Assembly: GCA_020002185.1 (NCBI GenBank)
Contig: CM034544.1
Location: 7,371,190 to 7,435,189, forward strand
Source: Paraescarpia echinospica
Lineage: Eukaryota > Annelida > Polychaeta > Sabellida > Siboglinidae
DNA: 64,000 nt
Reading direction: 5' to 3'
Of this stretch, positions 11,011 to 23,500 are shown one piece after another. A program made the translations under genes and the position numbers. Position 1 is the stretch's first letter, and every line of letters starts with the position of its first letter. Below the pieces are notes generated by a model, which made no database searches, had not been told where the DNA came from, and saw nothing but the letters and a program-made list of their open reading frames with translations.

Positions 11011-12780
11011 ACACACTTGCTTGCTTGCTATCGATCATGTCACGCCGTACCATTGTTAGGAGGAGAGCCGTGTTTGTTACGGATACTCCAATGTTGCGTT
11101 CTCTCAACCGTGACTAATGGAATTGTTGCGGAATGTCATCCCTCCTAGTGCCACCGCGCCTCATCTCGCACTGTCTACGTGCGCTAATTACGTGAGTAGC
11201 AAGTCATGTAATATACATGACCTCGATAGTACAGACTAGACGTAAAGGTGAAGGCAATTTCGGCCGTCAGATCTCTTCGATCGTCGTCGTTGTTCTTTCA
11301 GTTAGCTCCATGTTACTTATCAGTTCATTACTGTCAACGATGCTGTTTCTAAGGCACCAAACGTTTTGCTCGAGAAAACCAGGGTGCTAGAGGCATAGAC
11401 CTAATGTGGAGCGGAATCCCGGTGGCGTGATAAGCCACGACGACCGTGAGATCTCCTCTGCTGCAGCCTTCGTCAGCGTCAGTCATGAGGACAGAGTGTG
11501 GCCTAGACACTAACAGGTGCCACTGCACATCATTTGAAGTGTGCTGACAGGTGGCGCTGTGTGCATGTTTGTTTTGTTACTAACTATACTACTACGTTAC
11601 CGTGACCTATGCTGCATTTCCTACAACAATGATCAGCTGATTACCACAGAGTGCAATTTGATTAGAGAGGGGAACGATTAGAAAGACGAGGACAATAGGA
11701 TGAGGAGTAAATCGCGCACCCTAAAGTAATGTCAATCAGATTTACTCATTATATTCTCAATTACTTTCTCCATACAACGTTAACATTATTATATTTTAAT
11801 TAAGATTATGTTGAGGTGTATATATTAAAACAATGTTTTTTACGACAATGGTTTTCAATAAAAGTAGCATAATTAATTTATAAATATATCGTAATTACTG
11901 TTATAGTTACATCATTCTAGGTAATCAAAATATCTTCTCTGCATTTTAAGAGCTAGAGGCCATACACATTAAGTTATATGTCCTCATTACGATAGCCATT
12001 TTGTTTGTTACCAGGGCAACTGGGGTCTGAGTCAAAACAGTTGAATACATTGTGCTTCCTATGAATTACTGTTTCTCATTAGATTAACAATACCATATTT
12101 ATAAAAAAATCCCCTATGTTGGCATAGCGTTTCCCACGCTTCGTTTTAATTACTCATACAACAAGACAAGAATAAATTCCCTGACTTGTCCATTGGGTCC
12201 CCTTTAGCCACTATCTCCACCGGCAGCTTATTGAATTCCCATTGGATCAAACATGCTCCATGACAAATACTTATGTAAACCTCCGTCGCACCAAATCGTG
12301 TTACGAAATCTTGTTATTATCGTGCATCAGTGAACAAACAAGCTACTCACTATGAAGACATTATGAACAAGTCAATATATTACTAACAGTCGTTCAATTA
12401 GTCGTGTGAAAAAGTAGTACCAACATGTTCCGGAGTGTCCCGCAAAGGTCAGTCAGCCAGTTTGACAGTTGCGTAGTCAATTCGCGCTGACAACTATTAG
12501 GCTATAAATGTTTGATGTAACTTCGAGATTTCCGTTCTAGTGCAAGTGGCCGCTTCTTCAGACTGACGCTGTTTCCTTGGCTACTACGAATCGCAATTAC
12601 TAGATCAGTTGTCTGTCTTGTATTGACATCTAAACAGTCGCACCATGTTGTCCGCAGGGAAGGTTGGATAGCTACACCGAAAAGTGCTACAGGTACGTGG
12701 ATGTTTGAAAGGATATGTGCACAGTAACTTGTGTCAGTCACACTGTGAATACAATCTATAGAATGGGCCATTTCGCTGAA
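10601..12780. other. Intergenic
   Basis: No gene that I can support. Contains a (CA)n tract at about 10949-11014. The rest is ordinary, AT-rich towards 11760-11960. Confidence 0.6.
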
Positions 12781-12789
12781 CATTCTTCA

Positions 12790-14230
12790 GGATAGTTCAT
12801 TTCTATGCAAAAGAGTCTCTGTAGATCGGTCTCCTGGTCTTTCTGATCGAAATGTTTTTTGATGTAACTCATCAACTCTGTCAGTACACGTGACGTATGA
12901 TGCCTTCGTACATTTGGGATAGTTTGTAATTCCCCTCGTCTCTGTAGATCGGTGTCCTGGTCTTTCTGATCCATGTGGCACCTTTTATTTGCTGTATTCT
13001 TCTGTTGGTTCCTTGTCCACTATTTTCGCTCCCTCCCAGTCTGTGATATAATGTTGTGTTGTTGCATGGTCTGTGATGGCGAATTTGTTGATGGTCGACA
13101 TTAATATTTTTTCTCGCTCCTCGTGTATTTATCTTTCCTTGTGTTGTCAACATCTTTTCTATGTTCCTCAAGTCTTGTTTTGAACAATATTCCCGTCTCC
13201 CCAATATATTCTGCACCACAGTTCTTACGTGGTATTTGGTACACCAATTTGCCTTTTCCTACTGGATCTACTTTGTCCACACCAACCAACAGGCGCATGA
13301 TGGTGGTGTGGGGTCACATGGCTGTTGTTACCTCATACTTCTTCTGTACTCGATGTACCCTCTCTGAGACCCCCTCCACAGAAGGGATGAATCTATCCGT
13401 CACCTTTTAGGGCCAAGGACGGATAGTTACAAACGTTCAGGGCTCTTTTTAAGTGTTTGTCTTCATCCTTCTTATCCTCCTCTTCCGAAGTTATCGTCTC
13501 ATACCGGTTCACATGGGTTCTGACGACTCCTAACTTTTGGTGTTTTGGGTGGTGAGACATCAAGTTCATGTATTGGTCAGTGTGTGTCTTCTTCCGATAC
13601 ATTATAGACTTCACACTACCATCTTCCATTCTTGTGATCGTAGCATCCAGGAAGGGCATGCTTTTGTGCTGGTTTTATTCTCTTATGAAAATGGTGCTAC
13701 CAGTAGTGTCAACCGTATCCATGTGTTGTTGTAATTTCTCTGTTTGTTCTCTATGTATAGGCATATAACATCATCGACACATATCTTCCAGTTTCTTGAT
13801 TGGCAATCGTCTGGTGCTGTGGCAATGATGTTCTGCTCCAAATACTCCATGCACACGTTTACAACAATGGGGGATACACGACTGCCCATGACTACACCAA
13901 ACTTTCACTGGTTAATTCTCCTCCAAATCTGAAGTATGTAATCCCCAAGATAAATATCAACAGCTAACCTGACTTTGGATTACTTCACATGCTTCTTTGA
14001 TAGGTGTCTCCGTGAAAAGTGACAGAACACCTTTAGCTTTGCAATCTCTTTCATCCATTTCTTGTGAGTTCTCTGTGTGGTTTTCTGTTTTTCCACTAGC
14101 GGTTGTAATATGTTGGCCAAGTCTTTGGACACTTTGTATGCTATGGTATGTGTGTATGAACACTATGAATATAGATTCGTGTAGTGTATTCGTGCAGTGC
14201 TCCGACTGTGTCTTCTCCTCCTATTAATCT
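12790..14230 (-). mobile_element. Penelope-like retroelement relic (RT plus GIY-YIG)
   Basis: Degenerate minus-strand coding region in Penelope order. Near 14000: LSLFTETPIKEACEVI, an RT motif A position. 13810-13889: MGSRVSPIVVNVCMEYLEQ, then KICVDDVICLYIE, the position of the catalytic Asp pair. 13560-13660: PFLDATITRMEDGSVK and YRKKTHTDQYMNL, the thumb/linker block typical of the family. 13130-13298: KLVYQIPRKNC then AEYIGETG and RLEEHRKDV, the GIY-YIG endonuclease. C-terminal text persists to about 12890. Stops and frame changes separate all blocks. Penelope-like elements use the GIY-YIG nuclease for target cleavage; this copy is dead. Confidence 0.85.
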
Positions 14231-15214
14231 CTACCTGGCAACATGTTAATGTTTATGTAAATTATTAACTTCCGTAGCTACATCTGTATACAATTTTTTT
14301 AAATCAATTGAACCCCTTACATTTTAGGGTCCAACAAATTGTCACGGTGTCAGTTTCAATTGTCATTACAATCAAGCAAACCGATTAACATAATTATATG
14401 CAGGTATGTCAGAGGCATCCTAATATACAATGTAATTTTTTTACAACACCCAGGTTAGCTGTGGTTCACATTTAATACAGGCATTACTGATTTTGATAAA
14501 ATGCTAATTCGCGCCGTCTGTCTCTTGCGCTTGACCAACTAACACCCTTCAGAATGGCCGGGTGATATACTGTTGATGATGCAATACACTGACAAGGCAA
14601 GCGGTTTATTAGAATCGATCGATCTATAGTGACAAGATAACCTTCTCTCAGTATAACGTTTATTTCAATAGCCAGTACCCTACAAGTCTAACATATGCTT
14701 GCGATATTTCTAAAACATATTGTCACTGACTTTTGTGCATGTTGTGCTGTAATACCCACGAGGGAAATCTAGAAAAAAATAGCACATGGTCGTACATATC
14801 AATTAGCATACATCCGCTGTTGCAATACGTCAGCTAGTGATATACAGGTGTGCCCTATCGATTTTCATATACCTGCTGTTGCAATACACCAACTGCGGCC
14901 TGCACATGTGTCCACTGCGTACACATGAATTATCTGACACCCGCTGTTGTTAGAATGGGGGTTAGCCTCCAGATATTTCGTGGGTTTTGTAGATGCTTTT
15001 GGTGAGCGCCACTCGAATTGAATTTTCGCACTTACATAATAAAATATATCTTTGTTCATGTTTTCTTGCGTCTAAAAGTATCGCAAACAATTCAAACCCA
15101 CCCCTGCATCTTCTGACTTTACGATCTACTGCGGATTGCTGAATGTCGGCTCAGCCCCCTTAATATTAAATTCCTTCCGACGCCAGTGACAAACGTATTC
15201 ACTTCATATGCACC
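14231..15214. other. Intergenic, diverged satellite-like ends
   Basis: No gene seen. Near 14810-14960 loose repeats around CCGCTGTTG and CAGCTAGTGATATAC resemble the right flank of the following 73-bp array (near 16640), suggesting old decayed units. Confidence 0.45.
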
Positions 15215-16660
15215 GGTTTGCAAACATTCGCAAGTACTATACTCCGGGTAGGTGTCTACACAATTAATGTGTTCGTGCACTTCATAGGCATCGTTTTACA
15301 GGCATTCGCTGTTTCTATACTCCATGTCGTAGTCTGCAAATATGTTCAAGCATGTCCAACTCATCATTTTGAAGGCAATCGCTATTTCTATACTCCATGT
15401 AGTAGTCTACAAATATGATCAAGTATGTTCAACTCATAATTTTGTAGGCAATCGCTGTTTCTATACTCCATGCAGTAGTCTACAAATATGTTCAAGCATG
15501 TCCAACTCATCATTTTGTAGGCATTCGCTGTTTCTATACTCCATGTAGTAGTCTACAAATATGTTCAAGCATGTCCATCTCATTATTTTGTAGGCATTCG
15601 CCGTTTCTTTACTCCATGTAGTAGTCTACAAATATCTTCAAGCATGTCCAACTCATCATTTTGTAGGCATTCGCTGTTTCTATACTCCATGTAGTAGTCT
15701 ACAAATATCTTCAAGCAAGTCTAACTCATCATTGTGTAGGCAATCGCTGTTTCTATACTCCATGTAGTAGTCTACAAATATGTTCAAGCATGTCCGACTC
15801 ATCATTTTGTAAGCATTCGCTGTTTCTATACTCCATGTAGTAGTCTACAAATATCTTCAAGCATGTCCAACTCATCATTGTGTAGGCAATCGCTGTTTCT
15901 ATACTCCATGTAGTAGTCTTCAAATATGTTCAAGCATGTCCAACTCATCATTTTGTAGGCAATCGCTGTTTCTATGCTCCATGTAGTAGTCTACAAATAT
16001 GTTCAAGCATGTCCAACTCATAATTGTGTAGGCAATCGCTGTTTCTATACTCCATGTAGTAGTCTTCAAATATGTTCAAGCATGTCCAACTCATCATTTT
16101 GTAGGCAATCGCTGTTTCTATACTCCATGTAGTAGTCTACAAATATGTCCAAGCATGTCCAACTCATAATTGTGTAGGCAATCGCTGTTTCTATACTCTA
16201 TGTAGTAGTCTACAAATATGTTCAAACATGTCCAACTCATCATTGTGTAGGCAATCGCTGTTTCTATACTCCATGTAGTAGTCTTCAAATATGTTCAAGC
16301 ATGTCCAACTCATCATTTTTAAGCATTCGCTGTTTCTATACTCCATGTAGTAGTCTACAAATATCTTCAAGCATGTCCAACTCATCATTTTGTAGGCAAT
16401 CGCTGTTTCTATACTCCATGTAGTGGTCTACAAATATGTTCAAACATGTCCAACTCATCATGCTGTAGGCATTCGCTGTTTCTATACTCCATGTAGTAGT
16501 CTACAAATATGTTTAAGCATGTCCAACTCTTCACTTTGTAGGCATTCGCTGTTTCTATGCTCCATGCAGGGGTCTACAAATATGTTCAAGCATGTCCAAC
16601 TCATCATTTTGCAGGCAATCGATATTACTATTCTACAGCTAGTGACCTACATACGAATTG
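15215..16660. repeat. 73-bp satellite, about 19 copies
   Basis: Tandem 73-bp unit with GCTGTTTCTATACTCCATG, TAGTAGTCTACAAATATG and AGCATGTCCAACTCATCAT. Edge units are diverged and central units nearly uniform, with alternating variants (GCAATC or GCATTC; TCTACA or TCTTCA). Confidence 0.95.
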
Positions 16661-18450
16661 ATTACTAGACGTCCGCTCTTTAAAGACCCCAGCTTCGCGA
16701 TGGACTAATGTTGCCAGTTCTTACGCATCGATTACCTGACATCCACTACTTCAGTGAACGACTAGCAAACGCATCCCGGACGTTCATTGGGGCTATGGTT
16801 TGCTACAAACCTATAGGTGCAATTGTACAGGTATTGCTCTTGGACCAATGAGGTCTATCTGGGCAAAATGGATGCTTATCTGAGTATAACATAAAGCTCA
16901 TAGGCGTGTCAGGACAAACGGGTTGGTTAATCTCAAAATGGATCAACAATGTGATCTGACGGGGCATACCGGGTGATTATCTAAACATAAACCCGCGTAC
17001 CAATGTTTATTTAATAACTGGCAATGAAACAGTGACATGAATCCACTAAGCCTGTTCATGCTTCTGTTGGTTTATCCATATTGCAACACTTTAATGGTTG
17101 GAGCTTACACTTGTAAATCCATGTTTCGCAGTAGAAACTAAAAAAGTGGCCGAATGTTCCTATAAATATTTCGTTTGCAGTACTGAGGACTGTGGTGATA
17201 TGCAAGAGGTTTGGGTCGGTCTGAAATATTTATTGCACTATATGAGGATATTCATTGATTTGGTATCCATTGGCGGGTGCTTTTGTGCCTGTTGTATGCA
17301 ACACTCACACTCAACCACATAATTCTGGTGTTGGACAATCAGTAGTAGAGTCGGAGGAATTGTACACCTAAAAAATAAATTATAAATAATTTAAAACGCA
17401 TATTTCTAGAATTTAGTATGTATTTGTTTTATTGTTACATAATGTTCAGTACAGTCATAATTGAATATAAATCATAATTCGTTGGCAACTTGGTCTTTCG
17501 ACAAATGGGTAGCTCTCATATCCTGGACCCTTGGATAAAACGTTATCCATGGAGAAAAAACCCCGCATATTTCTGGGATTTAACATATATATGTTTTATT
17601 GTTACATAATATTTAGGACAGTACAGAAGTAGAAATAAGAAACACATGTAAATACATTTTGTAAGAATTGGGACGAAGGACTACATTGATTGTTTTCTTT
17701 ATTCATTGCATAATAGAATGTAAATCATAATTCGTACAAAAAGCCGTAATATGTCTTTATGATAAACTAACTAATTATGAATATGAATACCATAATAAAA
17801 CGAAAATAAATATTTGATGTATATATGTTACTAATAAATTATCGTCAATATAGATGTACCAAAGGTGCATCATAACATTAAACAATTTAATACATTAAAG
17901 CTGAAACTATTACATGTTTAATAGTTGAGCTGAATTATACGTTTGGTCCTTTTTAAACATATTAACAAATGTAGAAAATAATTTAGAATATAATTATGAC
18001 ACTTCAATTGCGCACACCCTTTGCTTTCTAGCTGTTGTTGGGATGTGCTGACAATTAGTATTGATTTGTCGCTTTCGTACCCATCAAAGGTCACATTATT
18101 TATTACTCGATGATGGTTTGGTTTTCATCATTTGTGCGGCAAAGACTTCCAGTAGCGCCCCCCAACGAGATAAACGTAGGTTAATGCACGGCGACGTTAT
18201 GTGGACAACAGAACAACGCAGCATGATGGACAGTGTTAATTCAGTTAAATCACAATTAAGATTATGGTTTGTCTTTTCACGAACGTCGATGGTGGTTTTG
18301 CACTTCGTCAGTTTATACCACAGTTAGTTCCAATCGTCTGAATCCTGCCGACATTCCATGTATTCAGTGTGGTGTTGTATACTACGAGTATAGTGATTGC
18401 GTTTCTGTATAAAAATGCCGATCGTTTCATTTGAAATATGAGCATTATCT
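16661..18450. other. Intergenic, AT-rich
   Basis: No supportable gene. Two similar AT-rich stretches (near 17400-17450 and 17570-17620) share TTTTATTGTTACATAAT. An 88-codon frame at 18061-18327 has no recognisable features. Confidence 0.5.
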
Positions 18451-18451
18451 G

Positions 18452-18763
<312 letters not shown>

Positions 18764-18914
18764 CAAACATTCGAGCGTTGTGAATGGTTGTTTGTTCCTA
18801 TAAAAACAAACTTACGTCGTCTGGGAATAATTGTGGCAACCAATTGTAATGATTGGAATATATTCGAGGTAAAGCCACACGCGACAGCTGGTTGCGCAAT
18901 ACAGTCAATATATT

Positions 18915-19310
18915 AAGAGAGGCCCCGCTGTCTTGGGCTTTCGTCGCACAATTCCGAAACCTCAGCCAAACTCAATTGGTTCATGTTGTTCCAGCTCGTC
19001 TTTGAGTATTTCTTTGCAATTTCAAGTTTGCCAGACATCAATATGAATGGTTTAGTAGCTCTTCCCGGATGCAGTCGTAACAACTTGCAACTTTTGTGTT
19101 AAGCCTGTTTATTGCTGCACACACTTCGTTAGTTGTAGACTTGTAGCTGGCGTTTGAAGCGCTGTTGGTTGACCTTCAAATGCTGGGATCCCTTCGGTTA
19201 AGGAACTGCGGAACTGTGTTCCGAAGTATTCATTGACCTTTGCACCAAACTCATCCCGGTCTCCAATTACACGACCTTCTTCGAGAGTATCGTGGTTTGA
19301 ACGTACGATT
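18915..19310 (-). pseudogene. Non-LTR reverse transcriptase relic
   Basis: The minus strand reads, in more than one frame, DEFGAKVNEYFGTQFRSSL, then EVCAAINRLNTKV and ASCYDCIREELLNHS, then KDELEQHEPIEFG and GFGIVRRKPKTAGPL. The order and spacing match the N-terminal RT block of non-LTR elements (an xAIxxLxxxxAxGxDxIxxELL segment followed by a GxxIPLxKPGK-like segment). Stops interrupt it. The fragment is short, so the clade is not assignable. Confidence 0.6.
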
Positions 19311-19741
19311 TACAAGTTGACATACTGACTGCGCGGAGAATCTTGGCTACATCGAGTAAAAACAAATAACATCACGCAATGTTCTACCATCTTGCGAATG
19401 TTAGAATTACAATATCTTGTGACGACTTATTTGTATTACATAATTATCGCCCAGCCTTTCAAAAAGTCAGGTTATGCCGCAACAGCGCGTGGTTTAATGA
19501 CCGCGTCAATATAACTGACATAATTATATCATAATCAATGTTCATGGTTGCCATATTGAGCAGCAGGTTGAATGCGTCAGAGCATCGACATGAAAAAAAC
19601 ATTTGTTTATATTTACGTCTGCCAGTAAGGACGTTTTTTTCTGATATTATAAGTGTTTTTATTAAGGACCTTTCTGTTCCAAACATAATACCTGTTCATC
19701 TTTACCAGGAAGTACATTAATTTTTTTACTCATGATATTAT

Positions 19742-20550
19742 ACTATTCCTGGAAGGACATTCGTGTTCCTGCTATTACAGGTGTTCCTGTTTGCCAGGAA
19801 AGACATTCGTGTTCCTGTCATTACAGGTGTTCCTGTTTGCCAGGAAAGACATTCGTGTTCCTGTCATTACAGGTGTTCCTGTTTGCCAGGACAGACATTT
19901 GTGTTCCTGTCTTTACAGGTGTTCCTGTTTGTCAGGAAGGACATTTGTTTTCTTGTCATTACAGGTGTTCCTGTTTGTTAGGAAGGACATTTGTGTTCCT
20001 GTCATTACAAATGTTCCTGTTTGTCAGGAATTACATTCGTGTTCCTGTCATTACAGGTATTCCTGATTGTCAGGAAGGACATTCGTGTTCCTGTCATTAC
20101 ATGTGTTCCTGCTTGTCAGGAAGGACATTCTTTTTCCTGTCTTTACAGGTGTTCCTCTTTGCCAGGAGAGACATTCGTGTTCCTGTCATTACAGGTGTTC
20201 CTGTTTGCCAGGAAATACATTCGTGTTCCTGTCCTAACAGGTGTTCATGTCTTTACAGGTGTTCTTGTTTGTTAGGAAGGACATTCGATTTATTGTCATT
20301 ACAGGTGTTCCTGTTTGTCAGGAAGGACATTTGTGTTCCTGTCATTATAAATGTTCCTGTTTGTCGGGAAGGACATTTGTGTTCCTGTCATTACAGGTGT
20401 TCCTTTTTGCCATGAAATACATTCGTGTTCCTGTCATTACAGGTGTTCCTTTTTGCCAGGAAGGACATTCGTGTTCCTGTCATTACAGGTGTTCCTGTTT
20501 GTCAGGAAGGACATTTGTGTTCCTTTCATAACAGGTGTTTATGTTTGCCA
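19742..20550. repeat. 46-bp satellite, about 17 copies, two hairpins per unit
   Basis: Tandem unit built on GTGTTCCTGTTTGCCAGGAA and GACATTCGTGTTCCTGTCATT. Each unit contains TTCCTG/CAGGAA around a 5-base spacer and CCTGT/ACAGG around CATT, both perfect inverted repeats in the consensus. All three plus frames are largely free of stops, so long Cys-rich frames appear; since 46 is not a multiple of three these are treated as artefacts. The array ends about 10 bases before the start codon of the next gene. Confidence 0.93.
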
Positions 20551-20561
20551 GGAAGGAAACA

Positions 20562-23500
20562 ATGACGCCGTCGAGGGCGGCACGACCCACATGTGTTCGA
20601 TGGACAACGCGTCGTGTCTCCCTGGTCTACCTCTGGCTACTGACGATCTTATGCTGCTGGATCTATGCCTCGGGTAAGCGTATTTCATACATAGTGTGTT
20701 TTACCGAAATCCCTGTAAATCGTGCGAATGCCCTGTTATTAATATGACTATTACGGTTATTATGATTATTATGATAATTATGATCATTATGATTATTATG
20801 GTCATTCGGTTATCATGATTATTCTGATGATTGAGATTCTTAAGATCTTTATTATTATTATTATGATTATTATGATTATTCTGATTACTCTAATATTTTT
20901 TATTATTCTGCTTATTCTGAATATTATGATTGTCATGACTATTAAGATTGTTATGATTATTATGATTGTTTTATGATTATTGTGATTNNNNNNNNNNNNN
21001 NNNNNNNNNNNNNNNNNNNNNNNNNNNNNNNNNNNNNNNNNNNNNNNNNNNNNNNNNNNNNNNNNNNNNNNNNNNNNNNNNNNNNNNNNNNNNNNNNNNN
21101 NNNNNNNNNNNNNNNNNNNNNNNNNNNNNNNNNNNNNNNNNNNNNNNNNNNNNNNNNNNNNNNNNNNNNNNNNNNNNNNNNNNNNNNNNNNNNNNNNNNN
21201 NNNNNNNNNNNNNNNNNNNNNNNNNNNNNNNNNNNNNNNNNNNNNNNNNNNNNNNNNNNNNNNNNNNNNNNNNNNNNNNNNNNNNNNNNNNNNNNNNNNN
21301 NNNNNNNNNNNNNNNNNNNNNNNNNNNNNNNNNNNNNNNNNNNNNNNNNNNNNNNNNNNNNNNNNNNNNNNNNNNNNNNNNNNNNNNNNNNNNNNNNNNN
21401 NNNNNNNNNNNNNNNNNNNNNNNNNNNNNNNNNNNNNNNNNNNNNNNNNNNNNNNNNNNNNNNNNNNNNNNNNNNNNNNNNNNNNNNNNNNNNNNNNNNN
21501 NNNNNNNNNNNNNNNNNNNNNNNNNNNNNNNNNNNNNNNNNNNNNNNNNNNNNNNNNNNNNNNNNNNNNNNNNNNNNNNNNNNNNNNNNNNNNNNNNNNN
21601 NNNNNNNNNNNNNNNNNNNNNNNNNNNNNNNNNNNNNNNNNNNNNNNNNNNNNNNNNNNNNNNNNNNNNNNNNNNNNNNNNNNNNNNNNNNNNNNNNNNN
21701 NNNNNNNNNNNNNNNNNNNNNNNNNNNNNNNNNNNNNNNNNNNNNNNNNNNNNNNNNNNNNNNNNNNNNNNNNNNNNNNNNNNNNNNNNNNNNNNNNNNN
21801 NNNNNNNNNNNNNNNNNNNNNNNNNNNNNNNNNNNNNNNNNNNNNNNNNNNNNNNNNNNNNNNNNNNNNNNNNNNNNNNNNNNNNNNNNNNNNNNNNNNN
21901 NNNNNNNNNNNNNNNNNNNNNNNNNNNNNNNNNNNNNNNNNNNNNNNNNNNNNNNNNNNNNNNNNNNNNNNNNNNNNNNNNNNNNNNCGTCGCCGAAATT
22001 GCATGATTTTGCTACGTAACATAGCCGCGATATGTACGACGCCGTGGTTTCATCGTACGACTGCTTGCACGAACGGAATTTATACCGATCAACCAGTTCG
22101 TTTGTTCTCGGAGCAAAGTAGTTGTCAAATCGATCGAGCACTAGTTTCACTGTCGGTATTTCTGCTGCCACGCCTTCAATGTTAAGATCGAACGAATTGT
22201 AACACCAACAATTCTGCGCCACCGAATGTCAGTAACATTGCAATCTTCTCTGCGTTATTCTTCGTAGTCTTCCCTGGCGCCAGCAAATACATGTTGAATT
22301 GATGCTTGAAAGTCTGCCAACTTTCTTTCGCGTTTGACCCAGCTAGGCCGAGTTTAGGCGCCATTAGCCCGGTGAAGACCGCCATGCTTACGCGTGCGTC
22401 TTCTTCGGCTATTTCACTCACAGTTCAAACATCAAATTGAAATAACTGTTTCACTCACAGTATCAGGAAACTGTCCTGTTTCAACACTTCGATAAGTTTG
22501 ACACCATCCCATCCTCGTCGCCAATTATCTGTTGTATGTTCAGACACTACAGTAACACACACTCGTGGTTCTTAGGGTTGGCACTCAACTGAACATTATT
22601 TGCGTATCACTACTCAAATCTTTCTCAACAAAAACATGTATCACTACGCATCACTATACACATAGTCCACCACACAGACATGCATATACAACATTTCCTC
22701 TGTGAGAATGGGTACAAATTATTCCTATCCCATTCCATATAATACGTTAATTTCCGTACTAATACGGCTATCATCATCATCGTTTAAGCTATTACATATC
22801 TTAAAACTATTCCTATCCCATTCCATATAATACGTTAATTTATGTACTAATACGGCTATCATTATCATCGTTTAAGCTATTACATATCTTAAAACTATTT
22901 CTTGTTTCTAACATTTTGGATAAAACATTCACATTTGTTGTCATTTCGTAGGATACTCCAGCCTGCCATACACGGTCAATATCACACGCAGACACGTCAT
23001 CAATTGTATTACATTCATTTAGGATATGACGGTAATTTGCACTACAATTTGACCATGGATGACCAACAATAATATTGTTGGTAATCTTAAAGCATATTAT
23101 GGTAAACTGTCCGATAACAATGCTACACATTATCGTGTGTAAGCGGTGCTAGACCCCACAACTTTCTAAGCACTTTTCGCCATATGCTATGTATATTTCG
23201 CCAACACTCTTACTCTTGAGATGTTGCGTTAGTTAATGCCAGATTTACTTTCCCGAGTATAGCAATGGGCCGGGACTTGTCCACTACAACTTATCCAAAT
23301 ATTATCATTCGAGCAAACGTTCATCTTAACCAAAAAAGGAATGTGTTCGTAGCCACCCCACCCTACGTCGCTGCCGTAGCAACAGGGTATCGGAAGTTCG
23401 CTGACTGTGACGTCTTCACCGACTATAACCCCGATACTTGTGCGGAAGTGACGTCATCGACCAATCCGTTGGACTTCATTCTCAAAGCAAATGTCTCGCA

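Noticed and set aside
15218..16668. Short frames on both strands in the 73-bp array
   Set aside because: Repeat-derived; no conserved frame.
19732..20677. Reading frames of up to about 227 codons with a Cys-rich repeated peptide
   Set aside because: All three plus frames are open across a 46-bp tandem repeat that lacks stop codons; 46 is not a multiple of three, so no stable peptide repeat is under selection.
20802..22222. Frames of about 350-420 codons spanning the N blocks (also at 39795-41104)
   Set aside because: They consist almost entirely of unknown residues from the gaps.
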